From NCBI RefSeq assembly GCF_003945595.2, contig NW_024104365.1, positions 5,489,049 through 5,553,048 of the forward strand: a stretch of DNA of 64,000 nucleotides. Reading direction: 5' to 3'. The notes beneath the pieces were generated by a model. It searched no databases, had not been told where the DNA came from, and was given only the letters and a program-made list of their open reading frames with translations. Each line of letters begins with the position of its first letter. The first letter of the stretch is position 1. Positions 23,598 through 33,310 of this stretch are shown here, in pieces. This DNA comes from Pipra filicauda. Taxonomy: Eukaryota; Chordata; Aves; Passeriformes; Pipridae. The position numbers and the translations under genes are program-made.

Positions 23598-26500
23598 CTG
23601 CCGGGACACAGCAACGGCACCGTTACCGGCGGGCGGGGGCTCGGCCCTGCCCGCAGCCCGCCCGCCGCACCGCAGCCCCTCCGCAGCGCGGCCTCCGGGG
23701 ACGAGCGGCAGGGCAAAGCTTCCCCTTCCTTCCTTCTCCTCCCCTTTCCCCTTTTTCCTCCCCCCTCACGACAGTCGTGACATGCCCGAGGCTTCCGACC
23801 TCTTCCTCGTGTTTTGCTGCCTGTGACACGCTGCTGGCAGCCCCCAGACCCGAAGCCCCGGGCTGGCGGCGGCGGCAGGGCCCCCCCGGCCTTGTTTGCC
23901 CTCAGCGGCGCTCCCCTCGCACACGAGAAACCTTCATTACCGCTCTAATGACCGAGCCCAAACAAAACCTTTCAATGCCTTTGCCTGCGAGGGCTGGCGT
24001 TTGCCGGCAGCCTGGCTCGGCTGGCACATCTCCTGCGTAATCCGTTCCCAATGGGCACTGCGCTGGGGGAATAATTAGTTTGGGGAAAATAAAAGTAACA
24101 CCTGTTTAAGCATCCCGATATAAAGACGAAGTACCCAGCAGCTCAGATTGAGAACCTGCAAGCTGGGGGGACCAACCCGAACACTGGAGATGAGGGTAGC
24201 AGACTGCTGTTACTGTAGCTGTTTACCTAAGACGAATTTGGGTCTAAAAATGTCCGGATTCTCTATTTTAAGTTTTACACACTGCTTAACAGTTAAAGGG
24301 GTTGTGAAAATCACACCCTCGTCTCCACACATAACGTACCCTGGAATAGATGCGTTCTGGTACATATAGTCGTGTCCCAGACCGACCCTTCCCCATAGTT
24401 CCTGAATGGGGCTGGGTAAATGCCTATTGCTTGTTGACCTGAGGGAAAAATAAAAAGTGTCCGAACCCTGTACTGAAGTTTCTTACAGCAACTTTTTCTT
24501 CCCCTGCCATGCACACGTGAGTCTGAGACAGACCTGCACTGATAATCCTTGTCATGTCTATTGCAACTCTTGAATCGGTTTAGGAATGACTGATGTGTAT
24601 ATTTTCAGATCTGTTTTGCTCTGAATTTTCAGAAATAACAACCCAACAGCTCTCTCGGTGGACATTTGCTCATTATCACCAAGCAATTTTTACTACCCCT
24701 CACATTTGTAAAATCATATTGCGTTTAGCAAAATAACAATGGAGATAAGAAAACTATTTTTATTTTCCAAAGCTGTTTCTCGGCTGTTACTATAGAAACA
24801 TACACCTCCACAGCCTATTTACGCATCAGTTTTTTCAATTAAAATCGTCTCAGCCACCACCAATGTGGTACCACTAGAAAGTGCAAGGTTATCTTTTAAA
24901 AAAAAAAAGGGAGAGAGGAGGAAAAAAGGAATTAAAATTGTACCTCGTGGGTTTTAAGTGCACGAAAACCCCTGCACACCCCCGAGACAAATTTCCAGTC
25001 ACTTCATTTGTTCATTAATTACTATTATCTTTTCTGGTAAAACAAAGTGAATCTACCAGAGGTTTTGCCTGGTTTCTATCTGTGTTACTCCAAGGATGCA
25101 GGCTCACACATCCTGCTGCTGGCAGTGGCCTGCAGAGTCCCAAGTCAAGCTGCCCTGAGATGCTCCCTGAGATGCTCTCACCAGTCGGACCAAATTGCAT
25201 CCACTCATTCAGGGCTTTAGGGAAGTGTCTTTCCACATGGGTTCACATGTGGCACCCTCACCAGTCTCCAGATCTCGATGATCCAACTCCCCATAAATCC
25301 AGGAGTGGGGAAGGTCCCGGTGTGTCCCCATTATGCTGACGAAGGAATAACGTCAGAGTTTAACTATTTGTAGGTGGTTTCAACCCCAGGAAGGGGGCGA
25401 GATGCCAGGTGCCATCCCATAACTCCTCCCAGCAGCAGCAGTGCCGGCGATGGGGAGGGACACAGAAGGGGTTTGGGGTCACTTTTTTTAGAGGGTGGCA
25501 GGGTGTGGAAGTCATCGGAAGGAAGCCTCATCTTCGGTGAGGGGGCAGCGAAGTTGCAGGAGGGAGGGGATCACCATTTCTGTTAGGACACAACAGGGGT
25601 GGCAACAGCAATTTGTCCCCAAAATGGGAGAGGAGCTGCAGAGTGGGCTGTGCAGCTTCCAGGGTAATGCTTTTGAGGAAAAAGGACAAAACAAAAAAAA
25701 AAACCACAAAACAAGCAAGCAAACTCCTCCTGAATTTACCAACATACTCTTCTTCCTGCAGAATCACCAGAAACACATAAAATCTCCTAATGATACAATT
25801 ATGGTGTTATTATTCCCCCCCACACACCCCTGAATGCCTGTAATAAACGAATAGTTTGTAAATCTCTCCTGCTCCCAAGCTGCACATGACTAAATTAAAG
25901 TTGAGGAAGCAAAATTACAGCAATTAATCTGATAGGCATGGGCAGAAGGTTTGGGATCCCTCGTCCACTCGAAGGTTCTGCGTGGGGAACAACTCATGAC
26001 CTCTTTGTCCTCCCGTGGGCCCGAGCTGTCATTTTAGGTGGGCTGTTGCCCCGAGCCCCGAGGGCTGCTTTGTTGTAACGACCCCTTCTGAGTGGATTTA
26101 GCCTTTCCCCGTGGGCTCATGCGTGGGCACCCTCCCAGGGACTGCAAGCTGAAAACTCCAAATTTCCTTTGCAAAGGGCCATGTCCCACGCAGGGCCTCG
26201 GGCCAATGGTCGACCTCAGCTTAGAGCTGCAAACTGTGACCAATATATATTTGGGTTATTGGGGGGGGGGGGTGTCTTTCTCCCGCTGAATCTCTCTGAC
26301 CGCTCCCAAGCCTCTCCCGGACTCGTTCCCACTTTCCCCCCCTCAGCCCCCTCCTTGGAGCTGAGATGGGTAAGGAATTGAGAAGCCTAGGAAAGTCTGC
26401 AGTGAAGTTTTGTTTTTCAAACCAAGGCAGATGGAGAAGGCTATAGATGACAAAACCACGGGCCTCCAGCACTTAACTCATCCCACGGTGCCATTAATAC

Positions 26501-29340
26501 AACAAGAATAACAACAGAAAGTGTCAGACCCCCCAGGAGAAAACTTCCTCCCCCACCCGCGGCTCTGGGTGCAGAGCGCCGGGCACCCTCAAGGCTCCGC
26601 TGCTACCTACGGGCTCATGCCTGACATATTCTGCAGATAAAAATCTATAATCCTTTCAGCCATGGGCCATTTGGTTTTACATCAGAACAACACGTTGCAC
26701 GGTCGCCGCTTTTCTCTTCCCGAGCAGCACACAATAAATCAAGAAAGCAATTACGGCAACTCCACTTCCTTAAGTATCCTCCGAGGAATAATATTTATCT
26801 GCCACTATAAATCCCGGCTTCGTTCGTTTTCGGCAGAGTTTTTACACCCAGATGGAAATGCGTATTTCGGGGGTGGCGACAAATGAGGAGAAAGTAAAAA
26901 AGAAAAAAAAAAGAAAAAGAAAAAAAAAGAAGAAAAAAAAAAGAAAAAAAAGAAAAAAAAAAAAAAAAAAAAAAAAAAACAAAACAAACACAGAAAGAAA
27001 AAATACTCAAGGGCTCATACACAGCCCGAGCCTCTCCAGGGCATCTCCCCCGGGTGCCGCTTCCTCCTCCCGCAGCCCCGCCGGGCAGTCGGAGCAACTT
27101 TGAAGTTTCCTTCTCCCATCACCAAAGGGAGTGAAGCGTCCTCCGGTGAGAGCCTTCCCCCGTGCTCTCCGGCTCCGCGGACACCGCCGCAGGCGGGAGG
27201 AGCCCGGGCAGCACCAGCAGCCTCGGGACAGGGGTCAGTACCCGTACCCAGCGTCACGAGCAGCCCCGGCAGGGCCGCCGGCATCCCCAGCAGTTACGGC
27301 AGTATCGTTAGGTCAGGCAGGGGGTACCCCCGGCAGTATCGGTGGTCCCAACAGAAGGGACAGCTCCGGAGGGAGGGTAGCCCCAGGAGCGGTGGTCACA
27401 GGGGCAGCCCGGTACCCCGGTAGTACCGGTAGCCCCGAGCGCTGCCGCCGCCCGCAGCGCAGGGGAACTGCGCCCCCAAGAGCCCCCGCGGCCCCATCTC
27501 GGCCGGGCGAAGCGTCCTCCGTCCGGCTTCGTCCCGCCGGCAGAACCGGCAGGAAAAGCAGAATCGCCGTTCCTCGGCGCGGGGAGGGAGGTGGCAAAGC
27601 GGAGCGCTCCCTAGACACGGGGTGAGCCCCCCGGGGTGCCCTGGACAGGGGCGGAGGGAGCCGGGACGGGCGAGTGCTCGTCCTCTTCCCGTTCTTCCGC
27701 AGGGGCTGCTGCTCATCTTCCCCCAGCTCTGCGTTATTTATTAATCGATGTATTTATCCGGTGGTGCCGGGATGTGGGGAGGTGGGTGGCGGAGGGGGTG
27801 GGGAGGGAGCTGCCCAAGGTGCAGGGGGGGCTGGGGGGGGGGGGGCGACGGGACACGTGTGTGCAGGGTAGAGGGGCCGGGTGCGTGTGCGTAGCTGTGT
27901 GTGCGTGGCCCGTGTGCTGCCGAATTACTTATTCATGAAAAAGTCACATGTCCGGCGGTGCGCAGGAAAGGAGGAAAAGAGGAGGAAAGGGAGGGGGGGA
28001 AAGAAGAAAGAAGGAAACCCTTGCAGGGGCGGGGGAGGGGGGAAGAACAACCTACCTGTATGAGTCCGCTTGTGGATCTTGAGGTTTTCGGAACGAGCGA
28101 AGACCTTCCCGCAGCCAGGGAAGGGGCAGGGGAAGGGCTTCTCTCCCGTGTGCACTCGGATGTGGTTGATGAGTTTGTATTTCGCTTTGAAGGGCTTGCC
28201 TTCGCGGGGACACTCCTCCCAGTAGCACACGTGGCTGCTCTGCTCGGGCCCGCCGACGTGCTCCACGGTGACATGGCTCACCAGCTCCTGCATCGTGCTG
28301 AAAGTTTTGGAGCAAGGCTTCCTACCGCCCGGTGGCGGCGGCGGAGGCGGCGGAGGCGGATCCCGGTCGATCCATTTGCAGATCAGCTCTTGCTTGATGG
28401 GCTGTCGCATGTACCGCAGGAAGGCCCCGGCCGCCGCCGCCGCCCCGACGTGGGCATGGTGGTGGTGGTGATGGTGGTGGTGGTGGGGATGGGGATGGTG
28501 CGGGTGCCCGTGGCCGGCCGCCGCCAGGTTGAGGTTGACGGAGCCGTAGCCTTGCAACGCCGAGGAGGAGGAAGCGGCGGCAGCCCCGTAGTGCGCCTCG
28601 GCGCGCCCGTAGAGCTCCCCGGCGGCGGCCGCCAGCCCCAGGCGCATCTGCCCGTTGAGCGGCGGGTGGCGGCCGGCCGGCGCGCCTTGCTCGCCGGCCG
28701 GCGGCGGCGGGAAGGCGGCGTGCGCCCCGTCGTTTGCGCCGTAGGTGCCCGCGGCCGAGATGAAGACGCCGTGGGGCGGCGGGTGCGGAAGGTGGGGGGA
28801 GCCGACGGGCGGGTGCTGCTCTCCCAGCGCCCCGTGCACGGCGGCGGCGGCGGCAGCGGGAAGCTCCCGCCGCAGGAGGAAGTCCCGGCCCGCCGCCCCC
28901 CCCGACGGGTATCCCGGGAGGGCGGCGGCGGGCGGCGCGTAGGCGGCGGCGGTGGTGGCGGCGGCGGTGGTGGCGGCGGCGGTGGCGGCGGTGGTGGTGG
29001 CGGCGGGCGCGGCGAAGGCGGCGGCGGTGAGCGCCTCGGGTGTGAGCTTGAGGGCGGCGGGCTGCGCCATGTGCTCGGGTCCGAGCGGCGTGAGGGCGCC
29101 GCCGGGGTCGCCGCCGGCGTCCCCGGGGTGGAGGTGGGCCGCGTGGTGGGGGTGGACGTGGTGGTTCCCCAGCCCCGGGAAGCCTGTCATGTTCTGGTGA
29201 GGATGGGGCTGAGACGCTGCCAAATCCGCTAATCTCAGTGTCGGGTTCCTCTTGCTCAAAGGGGGCTCCATAACGACACAGCCAAGCCCATCTACGCTCG
29301 CTGTTGTTATTTTTTTCCCTTTACCCGCCTTCAAAAACAT
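23143..29340 (-). CDS. ZIC5: ZIC5 zinc-finger transcription factor, two-exon CDS
   Basis: CDS is complement(join(23143..23597,28056..29340)), 1,740 nt, 579 residues. ZIC5 is a nuclear C2H2 zinc-finger regulator of the GLI/ZIC superfamily, acting in neural tube and neural crest development. It has five fingers: ZF1 atypical (Cys321, Cys343, His ending at 361, with a proline run between the cysteines), ZF2 372-397, ZF3 405-427, ZF4 435-457 and ZF5 465-487. The conserved [19 protein letters not shown] segment precedes ZF1. Near the start come [10 protein letters not shown] and GPEHMAQ, ZIC5 signatures that exclude ZIC1-4. Low-complexity Ala/Thr, His and Pro tracts fill the N-terminal half. The intron interrupts after ZF3 (split Gly429) with GT-AG ends. 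Human ZIC5 is longer (about 663 residues, from memory), mainly in low-complexity tracts. The start at 29,340 (MFLKAG) matches the longer mammalian N-terminus; 29,271 (MEPPLSK) is the alternative. Confidence 0.95.
24786..24799. promoter_or_regulatory. X-box-like motif in ZIC5 intron
   Basis: GTTACTATAGAAAC fits the RFX X-box shape (GTTRCC-like arm, two central bases, RAAAC arm) within an AT-rich, non-repetitive intronic block (about 24,700-24,890). Single short motif match; binding is inference. Confidence 0.3.
26891..27001. repeat. A-rich / (AAAG)n simple tract
   Basis: About 110 bp of almost pure A with scattered G, then AAAC units. It lies in the ZIC5 intron and reads as a pyrimidine tract on the ZIC5 sense strand. 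It could be a degraded poly-A microsatellite. Confidence 0.9.
28056..29340 (-). CDS. ZIC5: ZIC5 coding exon 1 (N-terminus to ZF3)
   Basis: This exon encodes residues 1-428 plus one base of Gly429 and ends at the donor ACAG/GTAGGT. It contains the N-terminal region, the alanine/threonine-rich stretch (about 28,922-29,030), the histidine-rich stretch (28,450-28,511) and the proline run inside ZF1. It also contains ZF1 to ZF3, with the linker TGEKPFP between ZF2 and ZF3. The frame stays open upstream of the chosen ATG to 29,730, but that extension is Pro/Arg/Gly-rich CpG-island sequence and overlaps the promoter CCAAT boxes, so it is not taken as coding. Confidence 0.93.
28450..28511 (-). repeat. 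ZIC5: CAC/CAT histidine-codon repeat in ZIC5
   Basis: Ten consecutive His codons (28,456-28,485, CAT and CAC mixed) are flanked by His-Pro and His-Gly alternations. Mixed synonymous codons make the tract less prone to slippage than a pure repeat. Histidine runs are a known feature of ZIC-family N-termini. Confidence 0.9.
28922..29030 (-). repeat. ZIC5: GCC/ACC repeat encoding Ala/Thr tract in ZIC5
   Basis: Alternating GGC and GGT triplets on the plus strand encode runs of two to four Ala separated by Thr runs on the minus strand. The Thr interruptions come from single G-to-A changes in the Ala codon, so the tract looks like a diverged polyalanine expansion. Confidence 0.85.
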
Positions 29341-29830
29341 GTATATATTAAGCGGCTCTTTAACTTCTTTTGTCTGCGCTCCGAGCCCCGCGCATCCCTG
29401 GCCCCGCTCTGCCCGCCCGCGATTGGCAGAGCCCTCACCACACTCCGGCGGCGCGCTGGGGAATACGGCTCGGACACCGCGCCGGAGGGATTGGACGGAT
29501 CTCGATGATTGGCAGCGGCCGGGGCCGCGCGATTGGCTTCCTTTCAGGCCGCGGGCGCAGCGGGGATCCGCCCCCGCCGCCCCCCGCGCCCCCCCCGCGC
29601 CGCCCCCCGAAGTTGCACTTGCAAAACTTCGCGCGGGGCCCGACGGGGCGCACCCGCCGCCTCCCCCCGCCGCCCCCCGCCGGCAGCACCGGGCAGCACC
29701 GGGCGGCAGCTGCCTCTGCTCCCCCGGCACCGGACGGGGCGCCCTGCTCGCAGGCGCCGCCGCGTTTACGTTTGCGGGGCGGTGGGGTTTCTCTGCTCGC
29801 CTGGAAGGAGCCCACGCGCGGGGCTGCTTC
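29341..29830 (-). promoter_or_regulatory. ZIC5: ZIC5 CpG-island promoter with four CCAAT boxes
   Basis: Directly upstream of the ZIC5 start the minus strand has four CCAAT boxes, seen as ATTGG on the plus strand at 29,422-29,426, 29,490-29,494, 29,508-29,512 and 29,532-29,536. All are in the same orientation within 115 bp. NF-Y binds such boxes, and clusters are typical of TATA-less CpG-island promoters. The region is dense in CpG. The transcription start is probably between the boxes and 29,340 but cannot be fixed. A TATATATTA word at 29,342-29,350 sits too close to the ATG to be the TATA box for the long form. Confidence 0.6.
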
Positions 29831-32030
29831 CCAGGTCCGCACTCGGTTTCTTTTTCTTTTTTTCTTTTTTTTGGAGGGCCACTTCATTCATGCATGAGGC
29901 GGGAAAGCACGCCCTCATACAACGTACCAGCCCCACACCCACGCGAGGCCGAGGCTGTGTGTACTCACGCCTGAGGTAACACTAGGGGAAGGCAGCCAAA
30001 GTTTTCCTAAAAAGAAAACGGCGGGGGTTGGGATTCCTTTCCTTTAGAAAATAAACGAGTAAGCAGGGAGGGAAGGAGGAGGGGGGCAAGTGGCACATGT
30101 TAGGGCCAAGTTTTGGGAGCCTGCGCTCGCCGCCTCTTTGGGGCTTCCTCCTCCCGCAGCCCCTTGCCGCGGCGCCCCTTGACCCTCAGGGGGCCGCCAG
30201 CCGTACCCCAAGCAGCTGCCTCCACCTCAGCCTTAATTCTGCAACGGCGAAATAGAGATGGAACTGCCGCAGTGACACCGGCCCGGAGCATAAACGCTTT
30301 GGGATGTAGGGGACAGAGGGGGGAGGTAGGACGGGAAATGGGGGAGTCTCCGCCTAGGGACTGTCAGCCCTGAGCTGCTGCCCTAGACGAAAAGGGAGGA
30401 AGAGTGGGAGCTCTCCTAAAAGGGGGCAGAGGTGGGGAACGGGCGGGGAAAGCGCTGGGACCGCCCCTGGGGTGTGGGGTGTGGTAGTCCTCGAAAGTGG
30501 AGCTCTTTGTGGAGCGCCGAAGCTGCCCCGTCGACACAAAGGATGCTGTCGTTCGAGGGGGACGACTAGGCAGTGCCGGGATTTCCCTGCCGAGCCAAAA
30601 GGGGGAGAGGAGCATTGTCGTGAATTTTCTGTAGGACTGAGGGAGGAGAAGTAGCTTTTATTGATATATCATCTGCTTTCTTTAGGCTACTGGTCCCCCT
30701 GGGAATGCCTTGAGCTCCTGCTCTCCTTGGAAAGTGCAGGCAGGCTGCCTGCCCTTCCTTACCTATGAGGCAGAGAGGGACGCTCCTCCGCCATCCCAGG
30801 AGAGGAAGAGGTGTGGGGGATGCCAGTGGACGCCCATACACACACACCCTGGCCCTCCCCGGCAACCTAATCCCCTTGACCAAACTACATCTGCTCGTCT
30901 TGTCCTTTTCCCTACGCTGAGCCATGTTTAAAGGAAGCCCCGTGCTGGTCCGGCATTTCCTGGGCCAGGCTCCAGAACCCCCTCCTCCCTCCCTCCCGCC
31001 GGTACTCACGCGAGGAAAACTTGCAGGATTTGGCCCACGGCTGCCGAAGGGGTGGGACAGGCTATAGGGAATGCTCAAGGGGGAGCGAGACCCGCCGGTT
31101 CCCTCTTCTCTCTCCCCCCCCCGCGAGCCGAACCGTTGTTCCCAGCTCTAGTGGCCGCGGTGGGGGTTTCAGTGATTCTGCAAGGCAAGAAACGGGAATA
31201 AATGATCCCCGGGTTTTAAAAGGGACTGCTTGATGGTTTTATTGCACAGTAAAAACTTCTCGCTAACTAGCCGTACGTCTGTATGGGTATTTATATACGT
31301 ATGTTTTCTATACGTCCGTCCAAACAGTGCCTTCCCTCGCTAAATTCTGGGCACGTGTCTGGACTGAGGTTCAGAATGGTTTGACAGGAGATGCTGTGGA
31401 GATGAAGAACAGCATCACGGCTCCTCATCCCTCTCCTGTTAAAAGCAGCGTGATATGTATCTGTCATCGATTTAATACGTCTTAACTCAAATATATCCCC
31501 CGATCAATTTCTTTTTATGAGAGGCTATAAAACAATGAAAATATTTTATAGGTGGCTAATAGGCAGCTGACCTGTGACTGTGGGGAGGGAGGGGTTGATC
31601 GAGACTCAGGTGGAAACTAGCCCATTTTTAGGACTGGCTGAAAAAGCCAGAAAGCAAAGGTGACTGCGCGGGCCAGGACAATTTTGGACATTTCCATCTC
31701 CAAAAGTGCCATCAAGAATTTAAAGCCCATTGACTCACCGATACCAGCTCAGGCCCAGGCTGCTACAGCCCTCTGGACCTGCAACACAGGGAGGCGAACT
31801 GTGCTATCCCCTCAGCCCCCCAAAAACCTCAGCAGCGCCCGTCGGGGGTCGGAACGCACCCTGTTCCCGTGGCGGAGCCGGCTGCGAAACTCTCCCACAG
31901 TGCCCCGCTCGCCGGCAAATCTGCTAAAGGACATGGGGGGGGCTGCAGAGGCGGGGTGAAGCCTGGAAGCCTTCAGATTTGTTTCATAAAGCTTCCTCTA
32001 TAAACCGAGCTCGGGCTATCGGCTTTAGAA

Positions 32031-32200
32031 GGTATTTAACTAAAACGTTGTGCTGCGAGCTGCGTTATGTAAATGTATGCTAATGATCATGAACACCATT
32101 TACAAACAATCGTCTTTAATGCACGTCTTATTGATAGTTAGGGAGCAGAGAGCAATATTTTATAACTTGTAAAGCATTCTTCTGGGGAAGCATTAGAAAG
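32031..32200. promoter_or_regulatory. AT-rich enhancer-like block with POU-type octamer
   Basis: Unique AT-rich block with ATGCTAAT (32,077-32,084, a variant of the POU octamer ATGCAAAT), an adjoining TAATGATCATG word, ACAAACAAT (SOX/FOX-like) and TTTATAAC near 32,160. This is motif content only; conservation is untested. Confidence 0.35.
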
Positions 32201-32882
32201 GGAGCGCGATTGCCGCTTTCCTTGGCAAGACCTCCAAATCTCCCCCAAATCTGCTGAAAAAGCCTACCCTCCTCCCGACCCGTCGCGAGTGGCTTGCTTT
32301 GCTCCTGGGGCTGCCTTGCGGCATGGGGGAGCCCGTGGCGCGGTGCCCTCCGTGAACATGCTTGATTGGAGATGGATTTCGCCCGTACCAGGAGGGAGCG
32401 CCCCGAGTCATAGCCCCGTGGGGACCGACACGGGCAGGGAGTAAACACGGTATCCTCCTCACCATCCCATCGGAGGAATAACATGAAGGAACTGGAAGCT
32501 CGGGCGGGAGTGGGTGGCTGCCCAGGGGCACGAAAGGGAAAGAGAGAGCCATGTGGCAGTGAGACTCCACATCCCTCCTTTATTGAGGGGCTCAGCGGAT
32601 GGATATTTTATACCCTTAAAAATTAAACTTCTCCTGAGCCAAATGTCGTCACTCTGTGCACCCGAGTGGGAACCCGAGGGCTGGCACCCGGACACGAGTG
32701 GGTGCCGGCACCGTGCTCGACGTCGGGCTGCTGGGGCCGAGACCCGCCACATCTTTGGGACAGGGATTTACGAGTAAAAGTTTCGGAGCTGCTGTTTTCA
32801 GTGAGCGCCTTGCCAGGGAAAGAGGGATCCCTTCGGGGTTTGCTCAAATAGGGACAAAATAAGGAAAAAAAATTCCATCCTT

Positions 32883-32885
<3 letters not shown>

Positions 32886-32972
<87 letters not shown>

Positions 32973-32982
32973 ATTTATCTAT
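32886..32982. repeat. (CT)n(CTAT)n compound microsatellite
   Basis: About 43 bp of CT units (32,886-32,928) is followed by about nine CTAT units (32,931-32,968) and a degenerate tail. Likely polymorphic. Confidence 0.97.
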
Positions 32983-33104
32983 GCCTACAGAGAAATAAAG
33001 AGATAAAGAGAGAGGCGGTCTCAGGAAACCCAGGCCAAATTTTGCTCTGATCTCTCTCTCCCCCTTCCCCTCTCTCTGTAGCTGAACGTCACCGTTGGAA
33101 GAAG

Positions 33105-33310
33105 CTGTTGAGATAAATCAAATAGTGACACTTTGACGGCTTTACTTGTATAAGCAATATGGTTACCATATGGCATTGTTATTTATGAATGACGGCATAA
33201 ATTGTATTACAAAGTCCATCGCCCTTTATTGGGGCGCTTCTTCCATGCCTCTAACGTTTATGTGGGCATCTCCAGATGGAAGAAGGTGCATATAATAAAG
33301 CCCGGCAGTG
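33105..33310. promoter_or_regulatory. Enhancer-like block with perfect 15-bp palindrome
   Basis: Unique AT-rich block with ATATGGTTACCATAT (33,157-33,171), a perfect palindrome about its centre base. ATAAATTGTATTACAAAG-type and CATATAATAAAG words follow. It contains a GTTACC arm like those in RFX sites. Position upstream of ZIC5 suggests regulation; not tested. Confidence 0.35.

Larger units (their letters stand above)
23598..28055 (-). other. ZIC5: ZIC5 intron (4,458 nt)
   Basis: GT-AG intron in phase 1 between ZF3 and ZF4. It is CpG-rich at both ends and AT-rich in the middle. It includes an X-box-like site at 24,786-24,799, an A-rich simple tract (26,891-27,001), a G-run near 26,260 and a G-rich patch at 27,820-27,850. 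No other gene was recognised inside it. Confidence 0.9.

Noticed and set aside
27901..29232. 443-codon plus-strand open frame
   Set aside because: It is the antisense shadow of ZIC5 exon 1. Its Gly/Val/Arg content mirrors the Ala/His/Pro codons of ZIC5.
23143..29340. Assignment to ZIC4 or ZIC2 instead of ZIC5
   Set aside because: The [10 protein letters not shown] start, GPEHMAQ, long Ala/His tracts and the [11 protein letters not shown] tail are ZIC5-specific. A single intron after ZF3 also fits.
29341..29730. Upstream in-frame extension of ZIC5 to 601 codons in the first open frame
   Set aside because: The extension is CpG-island Pro/Arg/Gly sequence overlapping the CCAAT-box cluster. Homology as I know it begins at MFLKAG (29,340).
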